Origin: Lateolabrax maculatus
Taxonomy: Eukaryota > Chordata > Actinopteri > Acropomatiformes > Lateolabracidae
NCBI GenBank assembly: GCA_031216445.1
Contig: CM062218.1
Coordinates: forward strand, 2,108,501-2,172,500
Length of the DNA: 64,000 nt
Direction: 5' to 3'
The notes below the pieces were generated by a model. The model had not been told where the DNA came from. It saw only the letters and a list, made by a program, of their open reading frames with translations, and searched no databases. This document shows positions 13,001 through 26,000 of the stretch, one piece after another; positions within the stretch are counted from its first letter, which is position 1, and each line of letters starts with the position of its first letter. The position numbers and the translations under genes were made by a program.

Positions 13001-16000
13001 CGTGGATGAGGTCCTGGAGTCTCTGTCCAATTCTCAGCATACTCTGGTTAGTGTCCTCTCTGCCTGTCTGTCTGTCTTTTTGTCTGTTTTTTCCTGTCCA
13101 TTCATCCTTCCCTCCTCCCTGCTTCTGTGTCCAGGCCAACCATTTGATCAAGAAGGCTCAGCCTCTGCTGCTTAAGGAGCCCCCGATGGAGACAGAAGTT
13201 CTGGATGAGATTGTTCTGCAGCCACAGAACCAGAAACAAAGCCATGACCAGAACAAGAAACCCGGGCTGGAGGACATGGACACCTGCATGGTTGGAAAAC
13301 ACAAAACAACACAAACCCTTTTACTCCAGTCGCCGCACATCAGTCTGTATAAAATGGGTTTTGAACAGTATAGACAGACGATAGACAGAGCAGTGTGGTA
13401 GTCAAACATTCATCATCATCATCATTGTTCCAGGGGCTTTGTAGAGTCAAGCCTGCATTCATTCTGAAATCCTCAGAAGCACCATATTTTTTGAAAAGAT
13501 TCCTGTAAAACCAACACATCTGCTCCTGCCATCCAGAATTTGTACTTCTACAAAAACTGAGATAAAAACCTGTTTTTGCTCTTTAGATGACTCCTAAATC
13601 CAAGAGGAAGAGTATTCTGGTCAGGATGCTGCGCCCTGTCTCTGTAGCGTTTGGTGAGTGACACACAAAATCTCAATATGGTGTCTGTTGTTGTATGTAA
13701 GTTGCCCTGCTCGCTGCTGCTTACACTCTTTTCCTTTTTCATTTTAAAAACATATATTGCACATATTTTAATAATATTTTTTTCATATTCTGTATTGTAG
13801 ATATTTCTATTCCTATTTTATATTTATGTTTACTTTTGTACTACTTGTTTTCTACTTTTACTTTCTTATTTTTTTAAGTTTTATTGTTGCGCACCAACAC
13901 ACCACAGCAAATTCCCTGTATGTGAAAGCTTACATGGTAATAAACCCAATTCTCATTCTGTACGGATAAAGTCTGTGAATGTTTTTATGTCAAATTTTGT
14001 GTGGCATTTTGTTTTACCTGTGTCTAATAAGATGATGTTGGACCATGGCAAAGAATCTTTTTATAGGTGGCAGTTATTATTAATAAATGTACATTTGGTA
14101 GGTTGTACAGTATTTCCACACTGTGCATTCAAGTGGTCCAGTTGGTAAAAGCAGGGAAGAAACCAAACTCCCCACCTTTTATAAAAAAACTAGTTCCCTG
14201 TGCAGAAGACAATGATGTAGCCATGATATTTGATAATGTTGACAAAAGGGAGGAACAAACGTGTAAAAACGGTTGAACTGAAGTTTGTCTGAGAATGATT
14301 GACATTATCAGATTGTCACAGCACAGGGAGTACTGGATAAATGGTTTGTTGTTACTCCTAGGGGATTTGGTTAACGCTAAGCCCTGCAGCCATACCAGCA
14401 ACTTACAGGCCACAACACGCATTTGAAAAAAACAATGCAGGCCTTAGCTGAACCCCTGGTGAGTCCACGGCGGCGCCGCCTCCCTCTAACAGGGCGGTGA
14501 ATCCGGACTTTCCATCTGTTTCTCGCTATTGCAGCATGCCACCTTTATTGTGTTTGTGTTTCCTTCCTTCTGTGGTGTCTTTCTCTGACAGGCTTGAATT
14601 AGATAAGACCCACCTTTTTAATGTTTAATAAGATGGTCACATAACAAGATGTGACCACAACTCAGACATTTTTAGAAATCTTTGTTCTGGTGTGTATTGA
14701 TCCCATTACCAAGCTGTGCTAAACATTAGTGATTGTTAACTTTCCTAGTCTTTTGTTTGCCCAACAGAGATGGAGTTTGACCTGGACAAGGCTCTGGAGG
14801 AGGTTCCTATCCATGTAGAGGACCCCCCTCTTCCTCCTCCTCCTACACAAACACAGGACAGAATGTCATCCTACTATGGAGACCTCCCCGCTCCCCCTAC
14901 TCCAGCAGACACAAAGTCTGTCTGTCTGGGCGAGCTGCCGTCCATGGAGCACCAGACACTGGAGCATCGCACCAAACTCCGCCCAAAACCCAAGAAGAGG
15001 ACCAAACCCAGCCGACCCCCTGTAGGTCTCCATCACAGAGCAATCCACAAAATACTTTTTCGATCATTATGGTTTTCATGTTTGGCCTTTTATAGTTAAA
15101 ATATTGTTACAAAACATATTAATTATCAATAGAAGAGACCATCACTCCATTGTATCACGTTACCTTTAAATGTTTATAAATATATGTATCAGTACTGGTG
15201 GTCTTGACGTACCAGTATTGATGGGTAATGAATAAAAAGACAAATTTGGGTTATTCCCGTTCCCTATAATCTATGACAAATATGGTCCAGCTTGTTCTGC
15301 TGTCGAGGTTTAATCTCCCTCTGATAAAATTACTTAATACCTCAAATGTAATTAAGTCTGCTTCTGTTTTATTCCTACTGCAGAAGGACACCAGCAGCTC
15401 GGAGCCAGAAGGGGCAGAGCAGAGCAGCATCATGGGAAAGCTGGATGAGGGCCTGGATGACTTCTTCTCCAAGAAAGTCATTAAACTCAGCTTCAAGTGA
15501 GAGTCAAAATTAAACTCATGTTTCCTGCAGTTTTTTTTAACATGTTGATGTGCACTCAGCAAGAAAAAAAACACAGAATTTCTTTACAGTTTTTTCAGTT
15601 TCTATCCACCTGTTTATCTATCTATCCACCGTTTGATGTAATTTGTGTTGAAGACAACTCTGTAATTTACATAATCTATTAAAATGATTAAAAGCGAGGT
15701 ATAGTTGTGTGTCATCAGCATAAAAAGGTAACCAGATGTTTTCTCACAATGTGAAAACCTTTGAAATTTGGTTTGCTTGTAATGCTGAATAAAAGTATAT
15801 TGTTTCCTAATTCTGTTATTATATTTAATCTTGTCTAGACTTCCCAGTGTGAAAGGTCCATCCACCAGCACGCAGGAGGCAGCAGATAAGAAACGTGAAT
15901 CCAGGAAGAGCGGTTTCTTTAACCTCATCAAATCCCGGACGTCCCGCTCAGAGAAGAGCCACGGAGCCGCCGCCATCACTCCCCCCCACCCTGCCTCCTC

Positions 16001-19000
16001 CACCACTGCTCCCTCCTCCTCTATTAGCCCAGTGACCGAGGAAGCATCGCCGACATCCCCCACTCCCCCCGGGAAAAACCCTGGCCCCGTGGCCGAGCCC
16101 CTTCAGGAGCTCCACAGGGCTCAGTCCTCTGACCACGCAGAGTCAGAGATGGAGGCCCATCCGACCGCCGCTGAACCTGCTGTTGAGGAGGAAGGGAAAG
16201 CTGTGGAGATTAAAGAGCATGTGGTGAAGAAAGAGAATCTGGAGAAGAAGGAGCACCCCCACATTCCTCGCCATATTGGGGTCCCAGTGATGGGCATGGA
16301 CCTGCTGGCTGAGATGAAGGCCAGACAGGGGAGAATGGCTATAAAGAAGGTGGGTGGAGCCCCATTTCAGATTCAGATTCAGATTCAACTTTATTGTCAT
16401 TACCCATGTACACGTACAGAGTAACGAAATGCAGTTTAGCATCTAACCAGAAGTGCAAATAGTAAGTACCAATATACAGATAATAAATAAGTATTTTACA
16501 GAATAAATAAGTATTTTACAGATAATAAGTTTCTGGTGTTTTAGGAGTAAAGTAGGCAAATACATAATTGCTCTAATACTTTTCAGCTTTTTTAAAAGAA
16601 AGGAGGAAGTTAAAAACAGCCCTGAAGTTACTTTTTCATTGTGGTGTAAATTTCAGAACAAATTCACAGAGCAGCCAGAGAGATAAAAAACATTGCACAG
16701 AGCTTGTATTTTATATTTTGCTACGTACATGTAACTATATGATTCCTCATCATTTGCGTCTCTCTCAGATACATTCGTCAGAAGGCTGAGGTTTTGAATA
16801 ACGAATTAATTTATCATCTGTTATAATAAAAGCTCTCTGTCTCCCTGTTTTAAGTCTGAGTCGCCATCCCTGCTGGACAAGGTGGACGGTGACAAAGGTG
16901 AGTTTCTTTAATATCCTGTTACCTGTGGATTGAGATTATTGAGATTATGAGATTATTAAGGTCAGATGTTGAAATTTCATCATAAATATCTTGAAAACTT
17001 GACTCCACTTGACTTGATAATGTGAGATTTGTATATAAAATGTCCACAGTAATAAGTTCACAGTCATCAACCCACAGAAATTATACTTCGCTAGTGTAAT
17101 TAGTAAACTCTTCCAGAATAAGACCATGATGCCGCCTGTCGTCACGACTCTGTGTGACTACTAAACTGTCTCTTTCATTTTCCTGTAGCCAAGTCAAACG
17201 TCCATCCCGTTGTCCCCGCAGACACTGAAGAGTCCAAACCAGAGCCGGCTCCAAGGGTAAAACCACCTAGTGTCACCCTCAAACCGCCCCCACCCCAGGC
17301 CGCCAAACCCCTGCTGGGGCCCGTCACCTCTGGGCCCCTCAGTCCTCCCAGTGCAGCCAGTCCCAGGCCGAGCAGCATCGACATCTTCGGTAAGGAATGG
17401 GGAGAAACGGGCATCAGACAGACATGAGAAGCTGTTATTGTATCTTTAGCAGTAGTTTAATACCTATATATGTGTGTTTGTACTGATAATCAATGCATAG
17501 TTTCATTGTTTTATTGATCCCTGTTCTTCAGATGACTCTGCTGAGGCTCCAGCAGGCAGCTCGTCTGCCAAAGGACCACTTCCTGCTCCTCGCCTGAAGA
17601 GGGCGCCGTCAGAGCAGGAGAGAGAGAGCACCAGCAGCAACCCTGCAGGACCCCTGTCTCCACTGGACGGTTGGTTTCTCAGTTTGATCTTTATAAACAA
17701 GTAGTAGCAATAGAAACCAGAGTTTTATATTGGCAGTATTTTATTAAATGTGTTACATTTTGGAGCGTCCTGTTGTTCAAGTGGTAAAGATGCACAGCAT
17801 ACAGTATAATCACACTGTCCCCAGTTTGATTTTGGCGCGGGCCTTTGCTGCATCTCTACCGTCACTGTCAAATAAACACAAAATGCCAAAAGGAATTACT
17901 TACATCAACAAAAACATCCTTTTATGCCAATAAACTATCAAAAGTGCCCACATTTCAGTGAAGAATTGACCAGATTTCTGTTCAATAAACCTTGAGATTA
18001 CAAACCCCCTGAAGCTTTAAGTTCAGACCCGGTCCTGTTTATTTTGGCTGCAGTGATTAACATCATGATAACTGACTGATTGAGAAACAGGCTCTCTGGT
18101 CATAATCTTGGTGTTTGTCACAATGCCTTTTACAGAAACACAGTTTATCATTTTGTTTACTACATTTAGCACTTTAGTCCATAATTATGACCTGCTGATC
18201 CTTAATATGTGACTATTTGCTGTATATATATTAATGTAAACATAGGCTTAATTTCACATTGAAGAAGTTAGATAATGTTAGATGCCTCAGCAGTTTCAGC
18301 ATGCTGTGATGATGAAAAAAAGACACTAAATGGGCCTATCAAAGATATTCTTAATTATTTACTTTATAAAAGAAAATGTAGAACAATGTAAAACAATGTT
18401 AATGTCTGTAATAATGCTCAGCACTAATATTACTTAGTTCCTCCATCTTACATTCATTTTATTTGTAGAGGAAAAAGAGCAATTTTTAGCATATTATTAC
18501 ATCATGGAGAGTCATGAGACTGCAATGAATTCTGTAATATGTTTGCATGTTTGTGCATTATTTCACCCCTGTTATAAACAAATCAGTATAGGATGTAAAA
18601 AGAAAGGAAAATGCGTCTGCAGAGAATCTGCGAGCACTGAAAGGATGAAAGCTATTGAGATGACAGACAGTGTTGGATTTTTCCCTCTTATATGCTCTTT
18701 CTTAATGATGAAGGTTGCGTGACTCAGCGCTCCGTGTGAGCCGGAGCATAGCTGAAAATATAACACTCAATTTAACAGGTGACAGCTTGTTTAATGAATG
18801 CTTTCAAGGCCATATTTGACGCCTCCACACACCACACACACAGTACATCTGAAGCAAAGGTCCTAGCCTGTACTTGACATGTCCAAGTGTCAGTGTGTGT
18901 GTGTGATTTTGTAGTTTAACACTCGACTTGTGTAATTAACTCTCACAGGAACTTGGTATTTTTCCTTAAAACGGCGTTTCTTCCATGTAATCAAAAAGGC

Positions 19001-20450
19001 GAGTTGTCTTTTTGCGATTGTCGTGCAAAGAGATGTGTTTTTAAAATCAAAGAGACAAGAAGAAAAGGTAATTTGCACATTTTAAGAGCCTTTTATTACA
19101 TACTTCATGCTGACAAACTGTGACGAAAGTGTATTTCAGTTTACAAACAGTTGAGAACGTCCTTTACTGAATCACTGTAGTTAAATGCTATTTGTGGTCT
19201 GAAACGGATTAAATTAGTAAGTATTCACGGAACAAAATTCTATTATGAAGGCTAAACATCAGACTGCAAAGAAATACAGATCAAAAGTGTATTTCCAAAC
19301 CATTTGGTATCCATTTTGGCCAAAATAAGAAGATGAAGTTTATCATTTCATGACTGTAGGACCAATTTTCTTTCATTTTCTGCTTTCCGTCATTCTAAAA
19401 CAGTAGATCATTCCTTCTTTTATCACACAAATCGTAGAACTGAATCAGTCTAAATATCTCTTCTCAACAGCCATTTACGCATTAAAACCTTTAATTAATA
19501 TATATTGTGTTTTTTTTTTTTGTTCTTTGTTGCCTGCAGTTGAGTTTCCGGTGGATGGCGATGCGTTCGAGCCGCCCAGCGCAGCGGTTGAAGACGGCGC
19601 TGGTGGCAGACAGTGGTCGTCTCTGAAGGGCTCAGCCAGTCCTCCAGCAGCGAGGGAGGACGACCGAGAGCGAGCCAAGTCCCTCCCCGCCTACGGTTCA
19701 GTATTTCATAAAATACATACTTGATGTGACAGTGAAGTGGTAAAAGGCTTTTTTAAAGGGGATGTGCTTCAATTAAATTCAAGTCACTTCAAATGAGCCA
19801 ATTGTTGACAGGACCAATGTGCTGCCTGAAAGACGACACTGATTTTCAGCCTTCTGTGTATATTTACTGTAGCGTGTAACATTTTAAAACACTATTAGAG
19901 TGTTTACAATGCGTCTAATAAAAAAAGCGTAATTCATCCTTCACCTGACAATACGAGTAAAACTTTTCTTTAAAAGTTTCTTAGTTTTTAGTCTTAGATT
20001 CAGAGTCTTTTGTTTGCCTAATTTAACGGGTTAAATGTCACATATATACAGTATTAGTTTTCCTATTTTCTACATCTGACTTTAGTAACGTCAACCTGTA
20101 TTTATCATCTTTCATAGTTTCAGGGTTTTACTTTGTTTTCCCTGGATTCAGGAATTTAAATGTTCATGGTTTATTAGTCAAATGTTTCTTTTCTGGCTTT
20201 AGTTTTCCTTTGATGGTCTTACTTTAATTTCCTAGTCGGACGAGAAAACATCTTGTTTTAGTCCACCTGTTTCCCTCCTTGTCTTCCCTCATCTATATTT
20301 TCTCTCTCTCTCTCTCTCTCTTCAGTGAGGCCTCCATCTCTGGCAGACTCAGATCTCAGTCCAGCTGAGGAGGAGATTCCACCTCCGGCTGCTGATCTCA
20401 AGTCCGACAACAAATCCGAGGATGAGTCGGATGACACTCCTGTAGTCTGA
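3905..20450 (+). CDS. carmil1: CARMIL1, capping protein regulator and myosin I linker (5' partial)
   Basis: Thirty-five exons join into 1385 codons plus TGA with no frame break. From family knowledge, CARMIL1 sits at the leading edge, binds actin capping protein allosterically, weakens barbed-end capping and promotes lamellipodia. Seen here in order: the end of the PH-like domain, the linker with EEVQWDVDTIYLTQDTREL, a long leucine-rich repeat solenoid (for example LDLSGNSLRGDDL), the helical dimerisation region, a capping-protein-binding region with both signature motifs, and a Ser/Pro-rich tail ending DDTPVV. Length and order match vertebrate CARMIL1, which is about 1370 residues with roughly 70 residues upstream of what is seen here. 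The start codon is outside the window. The match to CARMIL1 is closer than to CARMIL2/3 (motifs MRPVSRAF-like, EMEFDLDKALEEVPIH). The next gene, scgn, is also its neighbour in human. One intron uses a GC donor. Confidence 0.96.
3965..4017. repeat. CA microsatellite beside a carmil1 splice donor
   Basis: The repeat starts at the GT of the donor after exon 3905-3964 (CAG|gtacacac), so the donor itself merges into the (CA)n tract. Length variation should not move the first donor bases. Confidence 0.95.
5000..5225. repeat. teleost interspersed repeat with ATTAATCGATTA-like ends
   Basis: Contains the start GAATCGATTAGTCAACAG, then CAGCTCCTCAAATGTGA and TGCTGCTTTT, then TTTATAGACTAATCGA near 5190. 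This is a very common short nonautonomous element in percomorph genomes. Related pieces occur at 46731-46916 and 58125-58372. Placement in a transposon superfamily cannot be made from this copy. Confidence 0.7.
14959..14985 (+). other. carmil1: CPI capping-protein interaction motif
   Basis: The translation reads LEHRTKLRPKPKKR followed by a proline a few residues on. It fits the capping-protein-interaction pattern L-x-H-x-T-x-x-R-P shared by CARMILs and CIN85-type proteins, near residue 937 of the part visible here. All key residues (H, T, R, P) are intact, so barbed-end uncapping activity is expected to be kept. Confidence 0.88.
16290..16328 (+). other. carmil1: CSI CARMIL-specific interaction motif
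   Basis: The stretch MGMDLLAEMKARQ follows VGVPV-like sequence (HIGVPV here). It matches the CARMIL-specific interaction segment that contacts capping protein downstream of the CPI motif. It lies in the 511-base exon with the usual spacing after CPI. Confidence 0.85.
16362..16535. repeat. LINE-type 3' tail relic in carmil1 intron
   Basis: ATTCAG copies lead into AACTTTATTGTCATTACCCA, then ACGAAATGCAGTTTAGCATC and a short tandem duplication with ATAAATAAGTATTTTACAGA. Sequences of this kind, reading TTTATTGTCATT then CGAAATxCAGTTT, are common fish retrotransposon ends. It begins only 13 bases past the donor of the 511-base exon. Confidence 0.55.
17755..17900. repeat. SINE-like relic with CTTTGCTGCATCTC and CTGTCAAATAAA tail
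   Basis: A degenerate tRNA-like head (GTTCAAGTGGTAAAGATGC and CCAGTTTGATTTTGGC) is followed by CTTTGCTGCATCTC and CTGTCAAATAAACACAAAATG. This order is typical of an abundant teleost SINE-like repeat. It is diverged and not a tRNA gene. Confidence 0.6.
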
Positions 20451-22811
20451 TACCGACAGGATGTTTACAGTCTCAAATCCTGCTCGACTGTCCTTTCCAT
20501 GCCAGAGAAACGTATGGAAGTCAATCACATACAGTCAAAAGCAGAGACAGCGGACAGTGATTTAAATGTTTTACAATTCCTGGTGAGGCCCATGCAAGCG
20601 GAGGGGACACTTGCACGTGTCATGCTGTTATCAGTGGAGGTTCCTGACCTTGGATCAGTCCCAGCTGTCCGAAACAGCTCCATTACTCTGTCAACAGCTC
20701 TAAGTGGACCATAAAGAGCAGACCAGATGGGTTTTATCTGGTGCAGAGACAATCTGTAGTTGCTAAGATAACAAGGTCCAGCTATAAAAAGCTTAATTAG
20801 TCCAAAGCACTGAGGAGAATGAATCTAAGTAGGTCCAGACTGTTTTTCTGTATTACGGTGCTGCAGGTAAACTGCAGCTGATAAGTCACTGACATCTACC
20901 AGCAGGTCCTCTGGAGATATGACTCTAAATATAAACCGGTTCCAAAGACTTTTTTTTTTTTTTTTTTTACTTCTTGGCTTAAAACAGTAAAATGTCCACA
21001 AATTTGAAAATGCCGAAGCAGCCAGTAGCAGAAAAATCCTGACTAGTTTAAAACTGCTGAAGGTTTTATTCCCTTTTAAGGAAACAGAGATGATGGTGAT
21101 GATTACTTTGGGCATGCTTTGGAATTTTTTTTTTTTATCCAGATATTTTAATAAGCCATAAGTTTAATGTTATTAAATATAATGCAAATATTTTGTTGTT
21201 GAAATGGCTAGTCAGGGTTTTGCAGGGTTTGAAAGATTCTTTATGTGATACGTTTAGTTGCCTCTGAGCTTTTTTCTGCAGCTTTCAACTGCGTCTCAAG
21301 GTCTTCATCAGCAGCTGAAGTCTGCTCAGTTGTCATAATGTGACCTAATATAAAGTATACAAACAACCATCTGAAGGGATGACAACTGATGAAACTCCAT
21401 CTGCCGATGAAGATTGTGAGATGGGGTTGAAAGCTCTGGAAAAGTGGGTTGAGATTATTTTGTCCAACTACTATTTCCAAAATCAAGAATGAACTTTCAC
21501 ACTCAATAACAAATTCTTACACTGTAAAAAACACTTTAATCTCATTCTCCTCTCAAAAGGTGTAACTCTTAGATCAACCAAACACTTTTTACAGCGTAGT
21601 ACGGAAGCCCTGAGAGGCAAGTGAGAGACAAAAAAATAAATTCTAAATTCTTTTCTTCATCTGTGAAAAGTTTTGAGTAATACTCATTTTGGCCACAAGA
21701 GGCTGAAGTGAAAAGAAAGAGACAAGAGTAAAATACTTAAGATTATCCTCGCAAAAACGTATTTTTTTCTTAAGTCATAAACTTAAAATAATTTCGATCA
21801 GACATAGAAAAACATGATGTCATGTTAGAGTTGCCGTGATTAACAGTTTCTTACTTGATGCTTTTCATGTCAACATCCAAATCCAACATAACAACAGGAA
21901 AACTCATTTAGAGATATGTCCTTATTGGTGCCTTATAGTCCCTGGAACGGAAAATAAAGATCACCTTCAGCCCAAATTTGAATGGATATGGTGCTGCACT
22001 GTCCATGCACTGTATTTTAAAAGCCGTTTTGAGTCGACCGGTGACGTGAACGCGTGCAAGTCGTAAACATGGGAAAGTTGTCCATTGCTACTGTCCATCC
22101 TACATGATGTGAACACAACAGAAACCTCTGTGGGTGGAGACGAGAAGAGGCATTTCCTCCCCACCCACTGAGGTTCAACTACACCGAAGAAATCATTTCT
22201 GCAGAAAGCTTAAAAACCTGCAACAAAATACTGTCGTTGTCTTTCCACAGAACATATTTAGACTTGTCAGCACCTTTATTTTCACCAGTCAAAATGTCCA
22301 CTGGCAGATGATTAATTGTTAATATAAAAAACATAAATGTTTATTGCCTCAGATTCATATTTAACATGTAACTCAGCTATCAACGCTGCTGCTGTATCCT
22401 CACCACGACACACGGCTCATTACATACTGATTTCTGTTATTCATGTACTGCTGCACTTACCAATGTAAATATGTAAATATGTACTAACATCCCGATGTGT
22501 TTAAGGTTCTGTTTATAAAATAAATGGGGTTTATAACAGTTAAATGTTGAATTTTGAGCAGAAAACCTGATTTATTATCAGTGAAACATGCTGCTGAATC
22601 TGCGTGGATTTCCATTTAAGATACCCGGTGATGGTTTTCATTTTATTGGGAAGTATTTTTGTCATTTAAAAAAAAAAATCTGCTTTTTAAAGAAATTCAG
22701 TTCAATAATGTGTATAAGCCAGTGGACCTACAGGCCTGGAAATGTCACATGAAGCTGTCAGATATTTCTGTATTCATATGTTTATACCAATAAATACTGT
22801 TTTACTGTTCA
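20451..22811 (+). other. carmil1: carmil1 3' UTR with two poly(A) signals
   Basis: AT-rich noncoding sequence follows the stop. AATAAA occurs at 22519-22524 and 22789-22794; the second is followed by a T-rich stretch and fits the distal end. The UTR includes a T run at 20950-20968. Its length of about 2.3 kb is inferred from the last signal, not from transcript data. Confidence 0.65.
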
Positions 22812-22814
22812 GAC

Positions 22815-22862
22815 TCTCTCTCTCTCCCCCTTACTCTCTCTCTCCCCCCCACCCCACCCCCC
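22815..22862. repeat. pyrimidine tract between carmil1 and scgn
   Basis: CT repeats and C runs fill the short space between the last carmil1 poly(A) signal and the scgn 5' region. Confidence 0.85.
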
Positions 22863-23085
22863 ATCATATACAAGCCGTTGATTCCCTCTTTAGTCTCATT
22901 TAGCTGAACTCACCAGACGCCTGAAGGTGAAATCAGAATCTAATTTTGTTTCAGTGGATAACAGCTCATCTCTCTGACACCCAACTGTGCGTCTTTGGAA
23001 GAACCATTTCCCCCTTTGTTGTGTTTTTTCCTTTTCTTCCTGTGTTGTTGTCCCCAGCTCAACCTCTGGACTGGTCTTCAGCACC

Positions 23086-26000
23086 ATGGACACCGCCTTG
23101 GACAGCCTGGATGCTGCAGCTTTCTTACAGATCTGGCAACATTTCGATGTAGACGGTGAGAATAGAAGAGTTTTTATGACTCTAATGTCAATATGTTAGT
23201 TTTATTCCCTACCTCCAGCATTGAAACTGTGCAAATAATGTGATTTAATGTACCAATAAATGTGTCATTTATCAAAATTTATTTCATGATGCAGTAGTGT
23301 AGTGTTTAATACTGTAGGTTAACACATTTTCTTCTGTAAAGGACCCTTCACTACATCATCCTACACCTCTGTAGAATTAATTCAGATAATAAAATATATA
23401 TATATTAATATAGAATAAAGAATTTCTATGTAAAAAAAATCTCACTTGCATAAAGACATGCCAATCCTGAACTGTTTCTGTAAGCCATGAACATTATTCA
23501 TAGGGTTTGTCAGGTTCAGTTCCCTTGAATAAGACTAAAGGGTGCGTACTGGACTGTTTGTGAGGATAGAAGACGTTTTCTGCATCACCCCAGTATTTCC
23601 TCAGTAGACCCAACTCATGTTTGCCCCAGAGTGAGGATAAACTGAGGCACAAGGACAAGTGGTTGACAAAACAATCCCAGCACAAATAGTGGAGTTTTTG
23701 ATTCTATCACACGATGGTCAGAAGGTGGAATTCCAAAGTCAAGAGTGAACTTTCGATCTCAGTGACGTAATGTTGTTGAGAGAGCCTGAGTGGTGTGAGA
23801 GCGGGACGATGGAGGTAGGTTTAGGGATGTTTGTCCTCTGGTTTCTGCTTTGAGATCACTTATTTTGCAGCTGTTGACTTTGTGTGTGGATCATTTTGCT
23901 CTTTGGAAGCAGATATAAATCTGTCTCTAAGCAGCCTGTCATAAACTAATCACAAGCTGAAAAGACCACCATGAATTAATCATTCACGAACGCTAAAAAA
24001 TGTGTATTTGAAGGCAACCAGCGGTGCAAAGGAACTAAGTACATTTATTAAAGTACTGTACTTTTGAGGAGTATTTCCATTTTCCGCTACTTTATACTTC
24101 TACTCCACTACATTTCTGTGGGAAATATTGTACTTTTTACTCCACTACTTTTATTTGATAATTAAGTTACTTTGCAGATTCAGATTAATAATATAAAATA
24201 GGATCAATCAGTCATAATGTCTTTGAAGCTACCCAGCAGTGTATACAGTTATTCAAATTAGTTCCACCAATAATCCACTGATTTAACATACATGTTTCTG
24301 AAAAAGGGCCATTCATTTTAGTCTATTTTGATGCTGATATTTATGTACTTTTACTTAACAAAGGTAACTGAGTATTTCTTCCCTGTGGTACTGTTATCTG
24401 AGTACTTCTTCCACTGCTGACTGAGGTTGATGCTGTTGTCTGTTTGGTTGCTTCTTCTATAACTTCACTTGCTGGCTTGCAGTTAGGGGTGTTTTCACAG
24501 AAGTACAAGTATAACACCTTCTGCTCCACCGTGTTAGTGGTGAGCTGCTGCAGGGGATTTGACCAGATGCCCGGTTGTGTCTTTAGATAACGGTTACATC
24601 GAAGGGAAGGAGCTGGACGCCTTCTTTCAACACGTGCTGGGGAAATTTGGGATGAAGGTAAACAGATCGCATTGTTCTCCCCACAGTGTTTTATTTAATA
24701 CTACCACCGGGGGGCGCCAAAGTCAGAAATTGTCAAAACGTCCACGTCCTCATAACGTGCATCATAGTAGTATCAAACCACACTAACACAACCTTTCATC
24801 ATTACATTTTTTCAAATGTTGAGAAATTACACACAGCCGGTACATTGGAAATCCCCTTTAAATAAAAGCTCCATGTCCATGTTATTTCCAGAGGGAGGAG
24901 ATAACTGCGGACAAAATCAGACGACTGAGAGAAAGATTTGTGTCTGCTTGCGACAGCACAGCTGACGGACGTCTGCAGATACAAGAGGTACGATTACCTT
25001 ACCTGTCAGGAAAGCCACGGGTCCCGGCAGCAGGCCACAGGAGGGAGACACCACACACAATACAACTAAGTCAGCATTACAGCGGGAAGTCTTGACATGA
25101 TAGTGTGGTGATGGTTCAGTTGTTGGTGCAGATCAACAATCACATTCAAAAGCCTTAATTACAGAACATTTAACACATTTAACATAAGTCAGTACTGACA
25201 TTTACAACTTCACTGAGTTGATGAAAAATTGGATGGAGGGAGAAAAAAAACATGGAAACGCCGTCTTCAGTTGCAGTGGATGTAAATGTTCTTTTTTCCA
25301 GCTGGCCACCATGATGCTGCCAGAGGAGGAGAACTTCCTGCTTCTGTTTCGCAGAGAGACGCCGCTGGACAACAGCGTGGAGTTCATGAGGGTGAGGGTC
25401 AAAGGTCAACAAGTAATGCAGAGGTGAATGAAGGAGGACAGTGGACGTTCAGGGAACATAAAGACACAAGTGTTTGAACTGAAATAAAGCTACAGAGGAC
25501 AAGATGTGTAGAACTGTAATGCCTAATTGATGGAGACCTTCGAAAATTGGCAAAATTGAAATTAAATTCACAAGTTTCTGACCAGACCTCTAGTTCTTCA
25601 CTCAGGCCAAAACTTCCACTTGTACGAAACAAATATTATGTTATAATAGGCAGAGAATGTTTGACTGTGCATGAACTCTTTCCAGTTTGGACATTGCATG
25701 AGCTGTCTGTCTTTTAGCACGGCCTTCAGGACAAACATTACACTTTTAGGAGTTAATGTATTCATGATTTATATATTGAATGTTGTAATGAACGTTGCAG
25801 TGGCTGCACTCAAACTGTAGTTAATGTAATATTTGTTGTATTTTCAGTGATTTTTTCCCCGCATGTCTTGTTTGTGTAGATCTGGAGAAACTATGACACA
25901 GACAGCAGCGGCTACATCTCAGCTGCTGAGCTCAAGGTAACTCATTTTAATGAAAATGATGCGTTTGGTTTTAAAAGCAAGATAAATGTTTGTTTAAACA

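Larger units (their letters stand above)
11102..20450 (+). other. carmil1: carmil1 exon map, dimerisation, capping-protein-binding and tail part
   Basis: Exons: 11102-11195, 11336-11434, 11524-11652, 11997-12119, 12226-12401, 12959-13046, 13135-13290, 13587-13653, 14768-15021, 15384-15496, 15839-16349, 16855-16897, 17189-17389, 17532-17669, 19540-19695, 20326-20450. The exon 11336-11434 ends CAACAG before gcaggc, so its intron is GC-AG. Exons 11336-13290 encode the mostly helical homodimerisation region (QAYRLQQGIVTTTTQQ and following). The 511-base exon is the largest and holds basic, Ser/Pro-rich low-complexity sequence. The last exon carries the stop TGA at 20448-20450. Confidence 0.9.
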
